Shown here: one piece after another, positions 4,851 to 6,911 of the stretch
Layout of the letters: every line of letters starts with the position of its first letter
How positions within the stretch are numbered: position 1 is the stretch's first letter
Source of the DNA: Candidatus Nitrosopumilus sp.
GTDB taxonomy: Archaea; Thermoproteota; Nitrososphaeria; Nitrososphaerales; Nitrosopumilaceae
Assembly (NCBI GenBank): GCA_016784625.1
Contig: JADHUF010000059.1
Location: forward strand, 1-6,911
Length of the DNA stretch: 6,911 nucleotides
Reading direction: 5' to 3'
The notes under the pieces: generated by a model
Seen by the model: the letters and a program-made list of their open reading frames with translations, nothing else
Databases searched by the model: none
What the model was told of the DNA's origin: nothing
Translations under genes and position numbers: made by a program

Positions 4851-4919
4851 TCTTGAAACCTTAGAAAATTAGATAGTATCCTAATAACATGGTACTAGTT
4901 GGTAGGTATGGTTTCAAGA
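4851..4919. repeat. 10-bp inverted repeat enclosing the right-hand direct repeat
   Basis: TCTTGAAACC (4851-4860) and GGTTTCAAGA (4910-4919) are perfect reverse complements with a 49-base loop containing the 29-bp repeat. The convergent genes ending at 4840 and 4914 meet here, so the arms could form an mRNA 3' hairpin or frame a recombination site. The left 29-bp copy lacks matching arms. Confidence 0.5.
4886..4914. repeat. 29-bp direct repeat, right copy (possible attachment site)
   Basis: This copy matches 378-406 at 26 of 29 positions, with the first 19 bases identical. Its last base (4914) is the last base of the 57-aa minus-strand gene's stop codon, so this copy lies directly at the 3' end of a gene, the usual place for archaeal and bacterial integration sites. 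The att role is inferred. Confidence 0.6.
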
Positions 4920-5087
4920 AAATTTAGGCCTTAGCTTCTGATAAAAATACAATATCAGTTCAGGGTCTTTAGTCACTCTCTCTATACTGTCTTTCATTGA
5001 TGGACCAATTTTTGCTCCAGCTTGCACCCATCTGAATATGAGGTCTTCAATCTTTAGTTGCATCCTATCAAGCTCAGCTTGTTCCAT
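4914..5087 (-). CDS. Small hypothetical protein, 57 aa
   Basis: A minus-strand frame from ATG 5087 to TGA 4914-4916 encodes a 57-residue, mostly helical, charged protein that begins MEQAELDRMQLKIEDLIFRW and ends with a basic 'YFYQKLRPKFS'. It has no signal peptide or membrane segment, and I recognise no family. The composition, with regular heptad-like spacing of Leu, Ile and Phe and no low complexity, looks like a real small protein. A TTAAT-type box lies about 24 bp upstream of the ATG without a ribosome binding site, which fits a leaderless gene. The 29-bp repeat begins at its stop codon, so if the repeat is an integration site, this would be the host gene at its boundary. Confidence 0.55.
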   Translation of the reverse strand: MEQAELDRMQLKIEDLIFRWVQAGAKIGPSMKDSIERVTKDPELILYFYQKLRPKFS

Positions 5088-5091
5088 GAGA

Positions 5092-5113
5092 ATACTATGT
5101 GAGTATGATTAAT
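5092..5113 (-). promoter_or_regulatory. Putative promoter of the 57-aa gene
   Basis: On the minus strand ATTAAT lies about 24 bp upstream of ATG 5087. A small inverted repeat, ATACT (5092-5096) and AGTAT (5102-5106), lies between the box and the start. The call is weak and based on spacing only. Confidence 0.25.
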
Positions 5114-5147
5114 GGTCTAAAGGTTATTGTGAAATAGAGTTCAGGAT

Positions 5148-5225
5148 CTAATCTTCATCATCTTCAATATTTTTATCAACACCTTTTTTCTTTTTCAAAA
5201 ATGCCCATTTAAAACCAAATACCAT
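5148..5225 (-). CDS. Possible 25-aa peptide
   Basis: ATG 5225 to TAG 5148 encodes 25 residues beginning MVFGFKWAFLKKKKGVDKNI and ending in an acidic EDDED tail. The start lies 18 bases after the nuclease gene's stop on the same strand, so it could be the last gene of that operon. It shares the opening MVFG with the YbjQ-like protein. Its length gives little statistical support, and I see no ribosome binding site. Confidence 0.25.
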   Translation of the reverse strand: MVFGFKWAFLKKKKGVDKNIEDDED

Positions 5226-5243
5226 GTCTATTCTTAGAAGAGT

Positions 5244-6101
5244 TTAGGGATTGTATGTTTCGCAACCAATTCCATCATAATCTCCATCAAATCCATGTGG
5301 GTCAGGTCGTAATACTTTGAAGTCTTTGTATGGAATATCCCCACAATCAAGATCTGGTGGATAGGGTGCAATGCAAACATCAGGATATGATGAATCACAA
5401 TTTTTTTCAGTTATAGTTGGAGTAACTGTTTCTAATTTTGAATCACATCCATGTTTTTGTGCCCAATATTCAGTTGCAAATTCACTATCATTACAAAAAC
5501 TAGAAATCAAATATCCATGTCCTACATCAAGTAAATCTTGATTGAGATTAAATCCATTACAATAAACAACACCAAGAATTCTACCATAACTTCCTTGAGT
5601 CTGTCCATCATCTTCATCAACTGTTGCAGTGGAACCCACTGAACAGATTGTTTCAATAAAGTATCTAGCTTCAATTCCCCCTGATTCATTTAGTTCAGGT
5701 GCAGATGCCAATGCAAATCTAATTGATTGTCCATCAACTTTGATGGTATCTCCATCAATTACTGAAGTTACAGTTCCAGTAATGCATCTGGCATTTCCTG
5801 AACACTTCATACTCGACTGTGTAGTGTCTGAATCATCACTAGGTCCTGCATCTAGTTCTAATGATGGGGGATCAATCTGCTTCTGTTCTTCTTCAGGAAT
5901 TGTCAAAATTCCTTCTTTTACAAGATACTGTAATGCACTAAGAAATTCCCCATCTCCAATTTGACCATCAACCCAAAAACTTGCAGTTGATTTTATCCAT
6001 GATGGAATCAATCCTTCCTCTGCTGAAACATTTAATGAAAAACCTAAACCAATACCTGAAACAAAAATTAATGCTATTGCGATAATTATTACAGACTTCA
6101 T
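5244..6101 (-). CDS. Secreted thermonuclease-like protein with Excalibur domain
   Basis: This 285-aa protein has a signal peptide (1-27, ending VSA before EEG). It is followed by an IPSWIKSTASFWVDGQIGDG module (32-65) shared with the cupredoxin tail, and then an acidic linker. Residues about 105-220 form a staphylococcal-nuclease (SNc) domain, and a C-terminal Excalibur motif (about 250-281) has the calcium-loop-like DGDYDGIGCE. Aligned to staphylococcal nuclease, the metal ligand D21 is D118 (DGDT), and R35, E43 and R87 correspond to R128, E136 and R174 (YGRILGVVYCNG). The second metal ligand, D40, is replaced by S133 (ASAPE instead of DTPE). It is therefore either an altered nuclease or a nucleic-acid-binding relative acting outside the membrane. 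The gene starts one base after the YbjQ-like gene's stop, so the two are co-transcribed. Confidence 0.85.
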   Translation of the reverse strand: MKSVIIIAIALIFVSGIGLGFSLNVSAEEGLIPSWIKSTASFWVDGQIGDGEFLSALQYLVKEGILTIPEEEQKQIDPPSLELDAGPSDDSDTTQSSMKCSGNARCITGTVTSVIDGDTIKVDGQSIRFALASAPELNESGGIEARYFIETICSVGSTATVDEDDGQTQGSYGRILGVVYCNGFNLNQDLLDVGHGYLISSFCNDSEFATEYWAQKHGCDSKLETVTPTITEKNCDSSYPDVCIAPYPPDLDCGDIPYKDFKVLRPDPHGFDGDYDGIGCETYNP

Positions 6102-6102
6102 T

Positions 6103-6633
6103 TTATTCTGGAACTGATTTTACAGCCGTACCGTTGGCAGAAACCATGAGCATCCTAGTATTTTTTGCTTCAATAGTTGAATAATCAATTTTAATGCTAA
6201 TTATCGCAGTTGCTTTCAAACGTTCAGCTTGTAATGACATTTCATCAATGGCTTGCTCTCTTGCTTCCTCAAAATAACCTTCATATGATTCAGATCTACC
6301 TCCTACAATGTCACGTATTCCTGCAAACCAATCTGAAAAAATATTCATTCCTAAAACTGAATGACCACTAACAATGCCCATGTATTCTGTTATCTTTTGA
6401 CCTTCTATGGTATGAGACATGGTGAGTAATGGTCTAGATTTTCTTGTTAATTCATCATCTAATTCTCTCAGATACTCTATCTGTGAATCAGATGGTCTGA
6501 GTTTTTCCTCCACGATTTTTTTAATTTCATTTAATTGATTAGCGTCTCCCATTCCTTCCTTTTCAAAATCTTCTATATTTTCAAGCCAAATTTCAAAATC
6601 TTTCTCTTTTGGTTTCTTTTTTCCAAAGACCAT
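6103..6633 (-). CDS. YbjQ/UPF0145-family protein with N-terminal extension
   Basis: Residues about 78-172 carry the YbjQ-family pattern (ITEYMGIVSGHSVLGMNIFS, then GIRDIVGGRSESYE, EEAREQAIDEM, and MLMVSANGTAV near the end). Family members form small oligomeric alpha/beta proteins and have been called putative heavy-metal binding, with no firm function. This one has about 75 extra N-terminal residues, charged and helical (KKKPKEKDFEIWLENIEDFE and onward). The usual LGANAI signature reads LKATAI here. The total of 176 aa compares with roughly 105 for typical members. There is no signal peptide, so it should be cytoplasmic. It has a 23-bp promoter sequence identical to that of the next gene, and its stop lies one base before the secreted nuclease start. 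Confidence 0.8.
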   Translation of the reverse strand: MVFGKKKPKEKDFEIWLENIEDFEKEGMGDANQLNEIKKIVEEKLRPSDSQIEYLRELDDELTRKSRPLLTMSHTIEGQKITEYMGIVSGHSVLGMNIFSDWFAGIRDIVGGRSESYEGYFEEAREQAIDEMSLQAERLKATAIISIKIDYSTIEAKNTRMLMVSANGTAVKSVPE

Positions 6634-6654
6634 GATTTTTCTTTAAGATATTGA

Positions 6655-6677
6655 AACTTAAGCGTATTGTATATTCT
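6655..6677 (-). promoter_or_regulatory. Promoter of the YbjQ-nuclease operon (23-bp repeated module, copy 1)
   Basis: Read on the minus strand, the module is AGAATATACAAT followed by ACGCTTAAGTT. It is identical over 23 bp to 6884-6906. CTTAAG (6657-6662) lies exactly 23 bases before ATG 6633, the place for a TATA box in a leaderless transcript. The upstream AGAATATACAAT could include the BRE or an activator site. Confidence 0.65.
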
Positions 6678-6679
6678 AA

Positions 6680-6862
6680 CTAAAACAGAGTTACACCAAA
6701 AAGGATGTTGATTGCCAGTAAAACAAGTCCTAGATATAGACAATTCTTAGCTTTTTTTGGATCATTATCTTTTATTACAAACCATGCTATGACACCGCCA
6801 ATAATACCAAAAAGTATCGGTAAAAGATACCATAAACCAGACCTGTTTTTTATTTCAGACAT
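6680..6862 (-). CDS. Small two-helix membrane protein
   Basis: The 60 residues start MSEIKNRSGLWYLLPILFGI. They form two transmembrane helices, about 9-30 and 41-60, joined by a charged loop (KDNDPKKAKN). The pattern GLWYLLPIxxGIIGGxIAWF...DPKKAKNCLYLGL is one I recognise from small archaeal membrane proteins and from the C-terminal anchors of larger ones. The protein has no known function. The start at 6862 is supported by the promoter module at 6884-6906, whose CTTAAG lies 23 bases upstream, and no ribosome binding site is needed. The gene lies upstream of the YbjQ-nuclease operon on the same strand, and the identical promoter sequence suggests the same control. Confidence 0.75.
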   Translation of the reverse strand: MSEIKNRSGLWYLLPILFGIIGGVIAWFVIKDNDPKKAKNCLYLGLVLLAINILFGVTLF

Positions 6863-6883
6863 AAATTTTCTACAAGAATTATG

Positions 6884-6906
6884 AACTTAAGCGTATTGTA
6901 TATTCT
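6884..6906 (-). promoter_or_regulatory. Promoter of the membrane-protein gene (23-bp repeated module, copy 2)
   Basis: This copy has the same 23 bp as 6655-6677. CTTAAG (6886-6891) lies exactly 23 bases before ATG 6862. After the TTAAGTT core the two promoters diverge, so the conserved block ends where the transcription start region begins. Confidence 0.65.
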
Positions 6907-6911
6907 CAAAA

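Noticed and set aside
378..4914. CRISPR array
   Set aside because: Only two distant copies of the repeat exist, with no regular spacers and no cas genes.
5629..5964. Plus-strand open frame of 111 codons
   Set aside because: It is antisense to the nuclease gene, whose domains and signal peptide are clear.

Overview
The window looks like a piece of an AT-rich genome of an ammonia-oxidising archaeon (Nitrososphaerota, Nitrosopumilus-like). The basis is its protein vocabulary: secreted cupredoxins with 'IPSWIK..W..GQI..xEFLxAIxYLIxxGIL' tails, 'FVDKSKDPQTYVDRYNNEPEYKKWF' repeats, a secreted thermonuclease with an Excalibur tail, a YbjQ-type protein, and a two-helix 'DPKKAKNCLYLGL' membrane protein. 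Many start codons also have a TATA-like box about 24-28 bp upstream and no leader, as expected for archaeal leaderless transcripts. The taxonomic call rests on recognition, not on a search.

Layout. 1-254 (minus) is the 5' end of a gene whose protein resembles the N-terminal core-binding domain of thaumarchaeal tyrosine recombinases; its catalytic part lies outside the window. 255-593 is mostly non-coding and holds one copy (378-406) of a 29-bp repeat. 594-2336 (plus) encodes a 580-aa secreted multidomain copper protein. A four-gene, overlapping minus-strand operon runs from 3895 to 2434 (40 aa, 65 aa, a zinc-ribbon protein, 274 aa; none with a known function). It is divergent from 3984-4544 (plus), an HTH plus paired-CBS regulator. 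A palindromic, operator-like region (3907-3950) lies between them. 4577-4840 (plus) is a cysteine-rich zinc-binding protein. The second copy of the 29-bp repeat is at 4886-4914 and touches the stop codon of a 57-aa minus-strand gene (4914-5087).

To the right is a more ordinary-looking minus-strand block: a two-helix membrane protein (6680-6862), then YbjQ-like (6103-6633) and secreted nuclease (5244-6101) genes separated by one base. The membrane-protein and YbjQ-like genes carry the same 23-bp promoter sequence at exactly the same distance from their start codons.

Interpretation. The two 29-bp repeats (26/29 identical, in the same orientation) bracket 4.5 kb of accessory-looking genes, and a probable integrase starts 124 bp outside the left repeat. 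This is the pattern of a segment bounded by attachment-like sites beside an integrase-bearing element: a tandem insertion, an element remnant or a cis-mobilisable segment. Inside it, the HTH-CBS regulator and the divergent unknown operon with a shared operator-like region form the best candidate for an undescribed regulated system. Its biochemical role cannot be read from the sequence.
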